Source: Paenibacillus thalictri
GTDB lineage: Bacteria > Bacillota > Bacilli > Paenibacillales > NBRC-103111
Assembly: GCF_004307995.1 (NCBI RefSeq)
Contig: NZ_SIRE01000010.1
Location: 239,570-303,569, forward strand
Reading direction: 5' to 3'
Length of the DNA stretch: 64,000 nt
Of the stretch, positions 8,671-16,501 are shown in pieces (the stretch's first letter is position 1; each line of letters opens with the position of its first letter). Made by a program: the position numbers and the translations under genes. The notes below the pieces were generated by a model, which was given only the letters and a program-made list of their open reading frames with translations, had not been told where the DNA came from and searched no databases.

Positions 8671-9531
8671 ATGAACATACGACGGTTTGTTGCTGCAGGG
8701 TGGCTGGGAATGGGGCTAATGGCCTTCTGCCCGGGCTGCAGCTACGATGGCGGGCAAAACGGCGAGCAGCTGCTGCAAACATCCGTAGCCGCGCTAACCG
8801 GCAAGAGCAACTTTGCTTTCAGCGGCGTTTCGGAAGTCAGCACGCAAGGCAGCCCGGCCACCAAAACGTTAAGTTTTGAAGGCGTCTTAGCGGGGCAGAA
8901 CCAGCTTTACATAAGACAAACCGATTCCGGAGCCGGGACAGGAATTGCCGCCGCGGGTGCAAGCGGAGCTACAGGAATCATGTACAGCAGGGCGGAGAAC
9001 CAATGGGTGGAGGCCAAAAACGCTCCCGGACTGCAATCCACGTTATTAAAGCAGTGGAATCCTCTGAACAAGCTTGAGCAGCTTAATCAATCGAATAAAA
9101 CGGTAAAAAGGGATACGACACACGCGGCCCAGGCCGGCGAAACGGTGCTGCAAATCACGTTGGCTCCTGAAGATATGAAACGGTTCATCGCCGACGATTT
9201 GCGAGAACAGCAAAGTCGTATCAGCGTGGAGGAGCAAATCAAGCAAGCGCAAGCGGGAGGCGCACTGAGCGATGCCGCCTTGGAGACGCTGCGCAAGAAG
9301 CTGACGGAGACGCTGCAGGCTTCGCAGGCGGAATTTGAACAGATGCTAACGACGCTTACAGCGGACGGTAGCTATTACTTGTGGGTTAACCGCAGCAGCA
9401 AGCTGCCAAGCAAGCTGGTCATCGAAACCAACCTGGTCTACAACCTGCAAGGAGCTGCCAAACAAGAGAAGGTGACGGCCAGTTACGATTTTAAAGATTA
9501 CGAAAAACAACCGTTCATCCCTCAGCAATGA
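8671..9531 (+). CDS. Putative secreted lipoprotein of unknown function
   Basis: The 286-residue product starts with a short basic segment, a hydrophobic stretch and a Cys-rich end (GLMAFCPGCSYDGG) that suits a lipoprotein signal peptide, so it is probably anchored outside the membrane. The mature part is Gln/Ala/Thr-rich. It contains LSFEGVLAGQNQLYIRQ early and a Lys/Glu/Gln helical segment (about 170-230) that may be coiled coil. I do not recognise the family. The overall pattern (two beta-rich parts around a helical insert) recalls lipoproteins that bind hydrophobic molecules, but this is only an impression. AGAAAGGGCGGGG precedes the ATG. Confidence 0.75.
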   Translation: MNIRRFVAAGWLGMGLMAFCPGCSYDGGQNGEQLLQTSVAALTGKSNFAFSGVSEVSTQGSPATKTLSFEGVLAGQNQLYIRQTDSGAGTGIAAAGASGATGIMYSRAENQWVEAKNAPGLQSTLLKQWNPLNKLEQLNQSNKTVKRDTTHAAQAGETVLQITLAPEDMKRFIADDLREQQSRISVEEQIKQAQAGGALSDAALETLRKKLTETLQASQAEFEQMLTTLTADGSYYLWVNRSSKLPSKLVIETNLVYNLQGAAKQEKVTASYDFKDYEKQPFIPQQ

Positions 9532-9542
9532 GGGTTTTTTTG
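9519..9542 (+). terminator. Terminator overlapping the lipoprotein stop codon
   Basis: CCCTCA (9519-9524), loop GCAA, TGAGGG (9529-9534), then seven T. The TGA stop codon at 9529-9531 is the first part of the downstream arm. Confidence 0.8.
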
Positions 9543-9582
9543 TGTTACAATAAGTTAGATATCGGCAAGGAGGGAATAGGGA

Positions 9583-10275
9583 TTGTCCACTTTAGACAAA
9601 CATAAGCTTGTAAGAGCGCTGTTGTACATACTGATTGCCGTCGTCGCCTGCTTTTTAATCTATAAGATATTTTTTACGCGGCACGGAGTCCGGATCACAC
9701 ATATGAACATCGAGCATTTAAGCGACACGCTGAAGGACTTGGGCACTCCGGGCAAGCTGATCGGGGTTTTGCTCGTTTATGTGCAGACAATCTTTCCTTT
9801 TGTGCCTTTTGTCGTCGTAGCGGCTGCCAACGTGGTGCTGTTCGGCTTTTGGGAAGGATTTATCATCAACTATGTCATGTCCTGTTTAGGAGCTATTTCC
9901 GCTTTTCTGGTTGCGCGTTATTACGCCTACAACTGGGTTAACCGCAAACTCGAGGGTAATGCGCTTGTGGGCGAGTTCAACAAGCGGCTTGAGAAAAACG
10001 GCTTTTTCTATATCGCGGTCAGCCGCGTCATTCCCGTCTTGCCATCGTTTGCGATCAATTTGGGCGCCGGCGTGATGAAAGTTTCCGTGCAAAATTTCAT
10101 TTTCGGCACGATTATCGGCAAGTTTCCGATGATATATTTGGAAACGATGATCGGGCACGATTTATTTCATTTCCGGCAAAATAAAGACAGACTGCTCATT
10201 TTGCTTATCGTGTTTGTTGTGCTGATTTATTTAGGAAGCTTGTTCAAGAAAAAGCTGTCCGGCACTAAAAAATAA
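9583..10275 (+). CDS. TVP38/TMEM64 family membrane protein
   Basis: Integral membrane protein of 230 residues with about six hydrophobic segments. It has the pattern of the SNARE-associated/VTT (DedA-like) superfamily: an FPFVPFVVVAAANVVLFGFWEG region, then GAISAFLVARYYA, then SRVIPVLPSFAINLGAGVMKVS, where the conserved Arg and Pro lie in the re-entrant part. Relatives have been linked to lipid scrambling or transport, and the substrate here is unknown. The start is TTG at 9583, chosen for AAGGAGGG 8 bases upstream. It is followed 13 bases later by the M29 peptidase gene, so the two are probably cotranscribed. Confidence 0.85.
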   Translation: MSTLDKHKLVRALLYILIAVVACFLIYKIFFTRHGVRITHMNIEHLSDTLKDLGTPGKLIGVLLVYVQTIFPFVPFVVVAAANVVLFGFWEGFIINYVMSCLGAISAFLVARYYAYNWVNRKLEGNALVGEFNKRLEKNGFFYIAVSRVIPVLPSFAINLGAGVMKVSVQNFIFGTIIGKFPMIYLETMIGHDLFHFRQNKDRLLILLIVFVVLIYLGSLFKKKLSGTKK

Positions 10276-10288
10276 GGAGGATGTTCCC

Positions 10289-11404
10289 ATGAGAGATCCG
10301 CGTCTTCAGCAGTTGGCCCGCAATATAGTCGGCTATTCCCTTGATGTGCAGCCAGGCGAGAAAGTATTGATTGAAATGATCGGCTCCGAGCGGGAAATTG
10401 TCCGTTGTTTAATTGAGGAAGTCTACGCCAGGGGAGGACAGCCGTTTATCGATTTGGCGGACCGCTCCGTGCTGGCAAGCTTGCTGCAGTCCGCGACCAA
10501 AGAGCAGATTGAATATTGGGCGCAAATCGATCTGAAACGGATGCAGGATATGGATTGTTATGTGGCGATTCGAGCCGGGGAGAATGCCAACGAGCTGGCC
10601 GACGTACCGGAAGAGCAGACGAAGCTGTACAACTTGTATTACCGCAAGCCGGTTCATCTGGAGCAGCGGGTGAAGCGAACCCGCTGGGTCGTCATGCGTT
10701 ACCCGAACCCGTCCATGGCCCAGTCGGCCAATATGAGCACATCCAAGTTCGAAGATTTTTATTTTCAAGTGTGCAACCTGGATTATTCCAAGATGTCGGC
10801 GGCCATGGACCCGTTGCAGGAACTGATGAACCGTACCGACAAAGTGCGGATCGTAGGACCGGGTACGGACATCCGTTTTTCGATCAAAGGCATCGGTTCG
10901 GTTAAGTGCTGCGGCCGCCGCAATATCCCCGACGGGGAAGTGTATTCCGCGCCGGTGCGCGATTCGGTCAACGGAACGATTACGTATAATACGCCGTCTC
11001 TGCAATCGGGTTTCACCTTCGAACAAATCAGCTTCCGCTTCGAGAACGGGAAAATCGTGGAGGCAACCTGTAACGACACCGCACGGCTGAACGAGGTGCT
11101 GAATACGGATGAAGGGGCGAGGTATATCGGCGAATTCAGCCTTGGCTTTAACCCGTATATTTTATATCCGATGAAAGATACGTTGTTTGACGAAAAAATT
11201 GACGGCAGCTTGCATTTTACGCCGGGCCAGGCGTACGAAGCGGCCGACAACGGCAATCGCTCTTCCGTGCATTGGGATCTGGTGCTTATTCAAAGGCCGG
11301 AATTCGGCGGCGGCGAAATTTATTTTGACGATGTGCTGATCCGGAAAGACGGCCGGTTTATGATTCCCGAGCTGTTCCCGCTGAATCCGGAAAATTTGAA
11401 ATAG
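10289..11404 (+). CDS. M29 family metallo-aminopeptidase (AmpS-like)
   Basis: Predicted cytoplasmic zinc or cobalt aminopeptidase that removes N-terminal residues from peptides. The 371 residues match the family over the full length. The probable metal ligands are visible: Glu in IPDGEVYSAP, Glu in YIGEFSLG, His in SLHFTPG, and His and Asp in SSVHWDLV. GTDIRFSIKG and GGEIYFDDVLIRKDG are also typical. AAGGAGG precedes the ATG by 8 bases. It follows the TVP38 gene closely, and no terminator was seen directly after it. Confidence 0.93.
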   Translation: MRDPRLQQLARNIVGYSLDVQPGEKVLIEMIGSEREIVRCLIEEVYARGGQPFIDLADRSVLASLLQSATKEQIEYWAQIDLKRMQDMDCYVAIRAGENANELADVPEEQTKLYNLYYRKPVHLEQRVKRTRWVVMRYPNPSMAQSANMSTSKFEDFYFQVCNLDYSKMSAAMDPLQELMNRTDKVRIVGPGTDIRFSIKGIGSVKCCGRRNIPDGEVYSAPVRDSVNGTITYNTPSLQSGFTFEQISFRFENGKIVEATCNDTARLNEVLNTDEGARYIGEFSLGFNPYILYPMKDTLFDEKIDGSLHFTPGQAYEAADNGNRSSVHWDLVLIQRPEFGGGEIYFDDVLIRKDGRFMIPELFPLNPENLK

Positions 11405-11451
11405 AGCACTGTGTAATCAACGCCTGGTTGTAAAAAACTTTATAAAGGTTA

Positions 11452-11480
11452 TTGCGTGTTAGCGTTTTCCAATGTATGAT
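11452..11480 (+). promoter_or_regulatory. sigma-A promoter of the HPr-like gene
   Basis: TTGCGT (11452-11457) and TATGAT (11475-11480) with a 17-base spacer. The start codon follows about 45 bases after the expected transcription start. Confidence 0.7.
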
Positions 11481-11530
11481 AATAAGCAAATGGCGACAAG
11501 CCTGGATGGTAAATATTGGAGGGATTTATA

Positions 11531-11779
11531 ATGCCTAATGCTAACAATGCTGCAATCGTAGAAATTTCTCAAACTGCCAATAAGTTTAGATCTTCGATCG
11601 TACTGCAGTATGATAACAAGTATATCGATGTGAAAAGTATTCTCGGATTGTTTACAACACTGCTGACTACAAGCAGTTACGATCTGCACGTGCATGGTCC
11701 GGACGCTGATGAAGCGAAGAAAGCAATGGCTGAAGTATTTGCCAAGCACAATTTGCAAATCAACAGCATCCAAGACTAA
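11531..11779 (+). CDS. HPr-like protein lacking the active-site histidine
   Basis: The 82-residue product aligns by eye with HPr/Crh from the first helix onward. ANKFRSSIVLQYDNKYIDVKSILGL corresponds to the HPr region around regulatory Ser46, kept here as Ser36 in KSILG. The first strand and the GIHARPA loop with phosphorylatable His15 are absent, so it cannot carry phosphate in the PTS. Crh of B. subtilis also lacks that His but keeps Ser46 and acts as a CcpA cofactor after HPr kinase phosphorylation. A similar regulatory role is inferred only. ATG 11531 is placed 8 bases after TTGGAGGGA. The gene has its own promoter and terminator. Confidence 0.8.
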   Translation: MPNANNAAIVEISQTANKFRSSIVLQYDNKYIDVKSILGLFTTLLTTSSYDLHVHGPDADEAKKAMAEVFAKHNLQINSIQD

Positions 11780-11793
11780 TCGCTTTTTTTGCA

Positions 11794-11823
11794 GCATCCT
11801 CCGAATGGGGGATGCTTTTCTCT
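11794..11823 (+). terminator. Terminator of the HPr-like gene
   Basis: GCATCCTCC and GGGGGATGC arms around a GAAT loop, followed by TTTTCTCTT. Confidence 0.8.
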
Positions 11824-11851
11824 TGTGTAAAGCTTCATTTTCGTCTAATAT
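11823..11851 (+). promoter_or_regulatory. Probable sigma-A promoter of ylaN
   Basis: TTGTGT (11823-11828) and TAATAT (11846-11851) are separated by 17 bases. The ylaN start lies about 47 bases beyond the predicted transcription start. Confidence 0.55.
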
Positions 11852-11904
11852 AGTGAATAGGACAACAGAACAGTGGATGATTTTACATAGAGGGGGGAAG
11901 TTTG

Positions 11905-12192
11905 ATGTCATCGCCTGATCTTATGCTTACATTATCGCAAAAAGCGTTAAATCTTCTCCAGGAAGATGCCAATAAAATCGAAAAGCTGATCGAAGTCCAA
12001 ATGGAAAATTTGACGACCCGGAAGTGTCCCCTTTACGAAGAAGTGTTGGACACGCAAATGTACGGACTGTCCCGGGAAATCGATTTTGCCATTCGGGCCG
12101 AACTGATTTCGGAAGCGGCGGGTAAGCAATTGCTAGCGAAGTTGGAGCGCAATTTAGCCAAGTTGTACGAGGCTTTAAATATTAAAGGGTAA
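11905..12192 (+). CDS. ylaN: YlaN family (DUF1507) protein
   Basis: Small cytoplasmic helical protein of 95 residues that matches B. subtilis YlaN well in the central block ([20 protein letters not shown] and [16 protein letters not shown]). YlaN has been tied to iron homeostasis in Firmicutes, through Fur and iron-sulfur cluster supply; that comes from family knowledge, not from this sequence. ATG 11905 follows GAGGGGGGAAG. In B. subtilis ylaN sits next to ftsW. Here ftsW is about 2.6 kb away, with an antiporter, a dehydrogenase homologue and an Asp23 gene in between. Confidence 0.92.
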   Translation: MSSPDLMLTLSQKALNLLQEDANKIEKLIEVQMENLTTRKCPLYEEVLDTQMYGLSREIDFAIRAELISEAAGKQLLAKLERNLAKLYEALNIKG

Positions 12193-12219
12193 CCTTCCCC
12201 GAAGGTTGCTCTTTTTTTT
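12191..12219 (+). terminator. Terminator of ylaN
   Basis: AACCTTC (12191-12197) and GAAGGTT (12201-12207), then GCTCTTTTTTTT. The stem starts within the ylaN stop codon. Confidence 0.85.
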
Positions 12220-12224
12220 GCCTG

Positions 12225-13277
12225 TCACACCAGAAAAAACGCGATGCCCAAAATTAAATAAACGACGATCAGCAGCACACCTTCGTACCAATTGGTGCGG
12301 CCGTCCTGGGAAATGGACTTGGCAATCAACGCGGCGACGCCGATCGCGGCGATTTCGAATGTGGTGAACACAAGATTCATCGGATTGCCAAACAAAAAGC
12401 TGACCAGCACCAGCACGGGGGACACAAACAAGGCAATCTGCAGGCTGCTGCCGACCGCGATTTCCACGGCCGCCCCGATTCTGTTTTTCCTCGCCATTAA
12501 TACGGCTGCGCTATGTTCGGCCGCATTGCCGATGATCGCGATCAGAAACGCCCCGATAAACAGTTCGGACAGCCCGAATTGGTGGGCCACCGATTCGATC
12601 GTGCTGACAAGCCATTCGCTTTCGAAAGCGACCATGACGGTGGCGACAAACAACATCAGGATGGAAGTGCCTTTGGACCAGGCCGGTTCGCCATGCTCCA
12701 CCACCTCGTCGGCGAGTTCATTTTTGTGAGTGACCATGGAGAAAAGCAGCCATAGTAAATAAGCGACGATCAGCAGGACGGAAACGATCAGGCTGAATCG
12801 GCTGTTTTCGTGGCTGGTCAAACTGCTTGCAAAAATCGCCGGCACAAATAAAGCGATACAGGCAAGCAGCATCAGCGAAGAGTTGTAGCTGGCCAAGTTC
12901 TGATTGAACTTCTGCTCCTTGAACTTGAGTCCTCCCAAAAACAGGCTGAGGCCCAGCACCAGCAGCAGGTTGCCGATAATGGAGCCCGTGATGCTGGCCT
13001 TGACGATGCCAAACATGCCGTCTTTGACCAGAAAAATCGAGATGATCAGCTCGGCTGCATTGCCGAAGGTTGCATTCAGAAAGCCTCCCAGCCGTTCACC
13101 CGAATAATGAGCCACGCTTTCCGTCGCTTTGCCCAGAAAACCGGCGACAAAAATAATGGCGATACACGATATGATGAATTGCACCGTCGTCGTAAAAAAC
13201 GGAGCTTTTATGTAATGCGCGACAGCACTTAAGATGAAGCTGACCAGCAAGCCTATGGTAAATCCGTTTAATTTCAT
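12225..13277 (-). CDS. Calcium/proton antiporter (CaCA superfamily, Cax/YfkE type)
   Basis: Membrane exchanger of 350 residues with about eleven hydrophobic segments in two related halves. Each half contains the CaCA repeat with an acidic residue in a Gly/Asn-rich helix: FLNATFGNAAELIISIF in the first and AIIGNAAEHSAAVLMARKN in the second. GSIIGNLLLVLGLS and VAVGSSLQIALFVSP support the H+/Ca2+ exchanger branch. It should remove Ca2+ from the cytoplasm using the proton gradient. ATG 13277 has GGGGTG 6 bases upstream; GTG 13286 is in frame but has no such site. It converges on ylaN. Confidence 0.93.
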   Translation of the reverse strand: MKLNGFTIGLLVSFILSAVAHYIKAPFFTTTVQFIISCIAIIFVAGFLGKATESVAHYSGERLGGFLNATFGNAAELIISIFLVKDGMFGIVKASITGSIIGNLLLVLGLSLFLGGLKFKEQKFNQNLASYNSSLMLLACIALFVPAIFASSLTSHENSRFSLIVSVLLIVAYLLWLLFSMVTHKNELADEVVEHGEPAWSKGTSILMLFVATVMVAFESEWLVSTIESVAHQFGLSELFIGAFLIAIIGNAAEHSAAVLMARKNRIGAAVEIAVGSSLQIALFVSPVLVLVSFLFGNPMNLVFTTFEIAAIGVAALIAKSISQDGRTNWYEGVLLIVVYLILGIAFFLV

Positions 13278-13440
13278 TTGAGGCACCCCGTATGCTATAT
13301 TTAAGTTGACCGAGCTTTTTCCTATTTTTGCTGCAAATCTATTGTAATATACCGTTTATTTCTAATAAAGCAAGAAATTGTTCGGATCGAAATTTTTCTA
13401 TGAACATACGTTTGTGGTTAAGAGAAAGGGAGGATATCAA

Positions 13441-14226
13441 ATGGATTTAAAATTGCAAGGTAAAACGGCGGTTGTTACCGCTTCCAGCAAAGGTTTGGGG
13501 CGGGCCATCGCGGAGCAGCTCGCAGCGGAAGGGGCTAATTTGCTGTTATGCAGCCGGGAACTATCGCGAATCCAAGCCGTGGCTGAATCCATCTCGCAAA
13601 CTTATCGCGTGCAGGTGGAAGCAATTGAAGCGGACGTCAGCAGCAAACCGGACATCCAGAGATTAGTGGAGACGGCTCAAAAGCGTTTTGGCCAAGTGGA
13701 CGCGCTGGTATGTAATGCTGGAGGCCCGCCGGGGGGAGGATTCCTGCAATTCGACGATGAGGCATGGGAAAAGGCGTTTCAGACCACCCTGATGAGTGTT
13801 GTGAGGCTAATCAGAGGTTTTTACCCGCTGATGCAGGAGAATGGGGGGAAGGTGGTTACGATTGCTTCCACCTCGATCAAAACGCCGATTCCGGGCCTGA
13901 TCCTCTCCAACGTATTCCGAACCGGAGTGCTTGGCCTTATGAAGACGCTGGCTTCGGAGTTGGCGCCAAACGGCATACTGCTGAACACCGTATGCCCCGG
14001 ACGCATCCAGACGGACCGTCTGCTTGAGCTCGACTCGGCAAAGGCGGCGAGAGAAGGACGTGGCATCGAGCAGGTGCAAGCGGAACTGGCCGGTGAAATC
14101 CCGCTTGGCCGATACGGAAAACCGGAGGAGCTTGCGGCCATATCCGCTTTTTTATTGTCGCCGCTTAACAGCTATATGACGGGTTCGGTCTTTTACGTGG
14201 ACGGCGGCATGGTAAGATCGCTTTAA
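13441..14226 (+). CDS. Short-chain dehydrogenase homologue with altered catalytic residues
   Basis: The 261-residue Rossmann protein has the SDR cofactor motif (TASSKGLG), the NAG motif (VCNAGGPPGG), the catalytic-type Ser143 (IASTS) and the C-terminal CPGRIQTDR. Where SDRs carry Tyr-x3-Lys, 13 residues after the Ser, this protein reads SNVFR (Ser156 and Arg160). It therefore fits the BKR-like SDR subgroup noted for an imperfect catalytic tetrad. Oxidoreductase activity is doubtful, and a binding, regulatory or different catalytic role is possible. ATG 13441 follows GGGAGGATATCAA. It appears monocistronic. Confidence 0.9.
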   Translation: MDLKLQGKTAVVTASSKGLGRAIAEQLAAEGANLLLCSRELSRIQAVAESISQTYRVQVEAIEADVSSKPDIQRLVETAQKRFGQVDALVCNAGGPPGGGFLQFDDEAWEKAFQTTLMSVVRLIRGFYPLMQENGGKVVTIASTSIKTPIPGLILSNVFRTGVLGLMKTLASELAPNGILLNTVCPGRIQTDRLLELDSAKAAREGRGIEQVQAELAGEIPLGRYGKPEELAAISAFLLSPLNSYMTGSVFYVDGGMVRSL

Positions 14227-14270
14227 TTCTTAAGAAATGCTGAATTTTGGCATAAATAGCTTGCCTTAAG

Positions 14271-14299
14271 TTGCGTTCCGATTGCCGACCCGGTACAAT
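14271..14299 (+). promoter_or_regulatory. sigma-A promoter of the first Asp23 gene
   Basis: TTGCGT (14271-14276) and TACAAT (14294-14299) with a 17-base spacer. Confidence 0.7.
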
Positions 14300-14330
14300 A
14301 TGAAATATAACCCAAAAGGAGTTGATCCGA

Positions 14331-14720
14331 ATGTCCGAGCAATTAGATTCAGGAATTATCCGCATTTCAGATGATGTAGTCTCAACCATCGCTGGTTTGG
14401 CAGCGCTGGAAACTCCTGGGGTAGCTGCAATGTCAGGCGGTATTTCGGAAGGATTAGCCAAACGCTTAAGCGGGAAAAATGTGCAGAAGGGCGTTTCCGT
14501 TGAAGTAGGTCAAGTTGAAGCGGCCATCGATTTGCGGATTATCGTCAATTACGGCAGCCGAATTCAAGAGGTATGCCGTCAGCTGCAGGAGAATGTCCGC
14601 GATGCAGTGGAGAATATGACCGGTCTTACCGTCGTTGAAGTGAACGTCAAGGTTGAAGGCGTTACGTTCAAAGAAGAAGAAGCCGCGATTTCCTACGAGG
14701 AAGCACACCGGGTTAAATAA
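14331..14720 (+). CDS. Asp23/Gls24 family envelope stress response protein (copy 1)
   Basis: The 129-residue product shows the family core: ISDDVVSTIAGLAALETPGV near the N-terminus, then VSVEVGQVEAAIDLRIIVNYG, then VRDAVENMTGLTVVEVNVKVEGV. Proteins of this family are soluble and gather at the membrane through partners in cell-envelope stress; what this copy does is not known. AAAAGGAG precedes ATG 14331 by 9 bases. A second member lies at 57042-57398 before fakA. This copy stands alone, with its own promoter and a terminator shared with ftsW. Confidence 0.92.
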   Translation: MSEQLDSGIIRISDDVVSTIAGLAALETPGVAAMSGGISEGLAKRLSGKNVQKGVSVEVGQVEAAIDLRIIVNYGSRIQEVCRQLQENVRDAVENMTGLTVVEVNVKVEGVTFKEEEAAISYEEAHRVK

Positions 14721-14743
14721 CGCATACAGTTGTTTATCGTTAA

Positions 14744-14772
14744 AAAAAGAGAGCCTTTTAGGCTCTCTTTGT
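14744..14772. terminator. Bidirectional terminator between asp23 and ftsW
   Basis: AAAGAGAGCC (14746-14755) pairs with GGCTCTCTTT (14761-14770). The loop contains the ftsW stop codon (14758-14760). Confidence 0.85.
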
Positions 14773-15900
14773 CGTTTCTTTATCGGGTTTATTCTGCTCG
14801 CGCGAAATGCTGAGCAGTATGCCGAGACTGACCAGCGTCGTAATAATCGAAGATCCCCCGTAGGAGATCAGAGGAAGGGTAACCCCGGTCAGCGGTATAC
14901 TTCCTGTGACACCCCCGATGTTAATCAGCGCTTGGATGCCAAGCATCGAAACGATGCCGACCCCAGCCAGCGTAGCAAACATATCGGTGCTGCGCAGCGC
15001 CACGATCAAACCGCGCCATATAAACAGCAAATAGACGATCAAAAACAATGAACTGCCGATAAAACCAAGTTCCTCGCCGATAATGGCGAAAATAAAGTCA
15101 TTATGCGCGGCAGGCAAATAATGCAGCTTTTGAATGCTTTGTCCGAACCCGGCTCCGAATACGCCGCCATGTCCAAAGGCGTACAGCGATTGGACCAGGT
15201 GGTAACCTTTGCCAAGCTTGTCCGCAAACGGGTCGAGGAAGGTGGTAAACCTGTCGATCCGGTAACTTTGGTGATTGGTCAGCAAATAGAAGGAAAGCAG
15301 CAAGCAAGCGGCGGATGCGGCAGCTGTTCCCAAGAAAAAGATATGCTTGAGATTGGAACCGCCTACGAAAATAATGACACTGGCCCCCATCAGCAGGACC
15401 ATAGTTGATCCGGCATCCGGCTGCAGCATGATTAAACCGGAAACAAATGCCAATACGACAAGCGCGGGCAGCAGACCGTTGCGAAAGCTGCGGAATTTCT
15501 CGTCTTTTTTGCTGATCAGCACAGCCAGGTACATAATAACCGCGAGCTTGGCGAATTCGGAAGGCTGAATGCCGAAGGGACCGATGTAAAACCAGCTCTT
15601 GGCTCCGTTGACCTCTCTGCCGATAATCGGCACGAGAAACAGCAGGGCTACAACGAATAAAAAAAACGGGATGACCCATTTTTTTAAGCTGAGGTAATGC
15701 ATGTTCATGCAAACAAACATGCCTACTGTACCCATTGCAATGAACTCAGCTTGTCTCACGGTATAATACCATGGGTCGTCCCGTATGTAGCTTTGCGTCA
15801 TCGAGCTAGCGCTGAATACCATGGCAAGTCCGAAGCACACTAGCAGGAAAGTTAAAAATAATAAAAGAAAATCGGGAGTTCCTCTGCGTGGAGGGCTCAT
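14758..15900 (-). CDS. ftsW: FtsW/SpoVE/RodA family peptidoglycan polymerase
   Basis: SEDS-family glycosyltransferase that polymerises lipid II together with a class B PBP. The 380-residue protein has about ten membrane helices. Signature parts are INIGGVTGSIPLTGVTLPLISYGGSS, IGPFGIQPSEFAKL, RIDRFTTFLDPFADKLGKGY and IIGEELGFIGS; the Asp in the DPF segment lies in the extracellular loop seen as catalytic in this family. In B. subtilis the neighbour of ylaN is ftsW, and ylaN is nearby here, so FtsW is preferred over SpoVE or RodA. It lies 15 bases after the YugN-like gene and is probably cotranscribed with it. Confidence 0.9.
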   Translation of the reverse strand: MSPPRRGTPDFLLLFLTFLLVCFGLAMVFSASSMTQSYIRDDPWYYTVRQAEFIAMGTVGMFVCMNMHYLSLKKWVIPFFLFVVALLFLVPIIGREVNGAKSWFYIGPFGIQPSEFAKLAVIMYLAVLISKKDEKFRSFRNGLLPALVVLAFVSGLIMLQPDAGSTMVLLMGASVIIFVGGSNLKHIFFLGTAAASAACLLLSFYLLTNHQSYRIDRFTTFLDPFADKLGKGYHLVQSLYAFGHGGVFGAGFGQSIQKLHYLPAAHNDFIFAIIGEELGFIGSSLFLIVYLLFIWRGLIVALRSTDMFATLAGVGIVSMLGIQALINIGGVTGSIPLTGVTLPLISYGGSSIITTLVSLGILLSISREQNKPDKETTKRA

Positions 15901-15915
15901 ACCGCAATCTCTCCG

Positions 15916-16263
15916 TTATACAGCAAGCTCTTTTTTTAATTCGGCCAGCTTCTGCTGAGCGATTTTCATCACTTGGTCAGGGATTGGCGCTTCATAATCC
16001 AAGCCATGAGGGAAAGTAGTGCGTCCCATATACACGTCTTCAACGGCAAGAATGGCATGAGGAGATTCCAATTTTCCCGATTCGGCGCGTGTATTGATCC
16101 GCAAGAAGTATTCTTGGTTAGCCGGTTTGTCCACGATTTTCAAATCGTAGGTAGCGCGGTAGTACTCCCATTGCCAACGCACAAAACCTAATTTTTCGGA
16201 CGCATGGTCCAGATGAGCCAAGTCGCTTTTTAAGCCTTTGACAGCGCTATTTTCAATAATCAC
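15916..16263 (-). CDS. YugN-like family protein
   Basis: Protein of 115 residues resembling the YugN-like Pfam family: a WEYYRATYDLKI segment, YFLRINTRAESGKLESPHA in the middle, and FPHGLDYEAPIPDQVM near the end. No function is established for the family that I know of. The start is GTG at 16263, because AGGAGG lies 7 bases upstream; an in-frame ATG at 16305 lies before this site and is less likely. It heads a probable two-gene operon with ftsW, from a promoter at 16330-16358. Confidence 0.75.
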   Translation of the reverse strand: MIIENSAVKGLKSDLAHLDHASEKLGFVRWQWEYYRATYDLKIVDKPANQEYFLRINTRAESGKLESPHAILAVEDVYMGRTTFPHGLDYEAPIPDQVMKIAQQKLAELKKELAV

Positions 16264-16329
16264 GGAAAGACCTCCTAAAATTCGTATCAGCTGTGTAGTT
16301 TTCATCGATATGTACCGATTCCTTTATTC

Positions 16330-16358
16330 ATGATAGTATGTTTCCCAAAGTTGTGCAA
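16330..16358 (-). promoter_or_regulatory. sigma-A promoter of the yugN-like/ftsW unit
   Basis: On the minus strand TTGCAC (16353-16358) and TATCAT (16330-16335) with a 17-base spacer. Confidence 0.65.
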
Positions 16359-16501
16359 CCCTCATACAAGGCTTTGAACTGGTTACAATTATGAAATTCC
16401 TGTGACACCGGGATGAAACAAAGCGAGGGATTTGTTAAAATAAATCTAATTAGTAATGTTAAGCTACATTATTATATGGAAAAAGCGGAGGGGTTCCTGA
16501 G

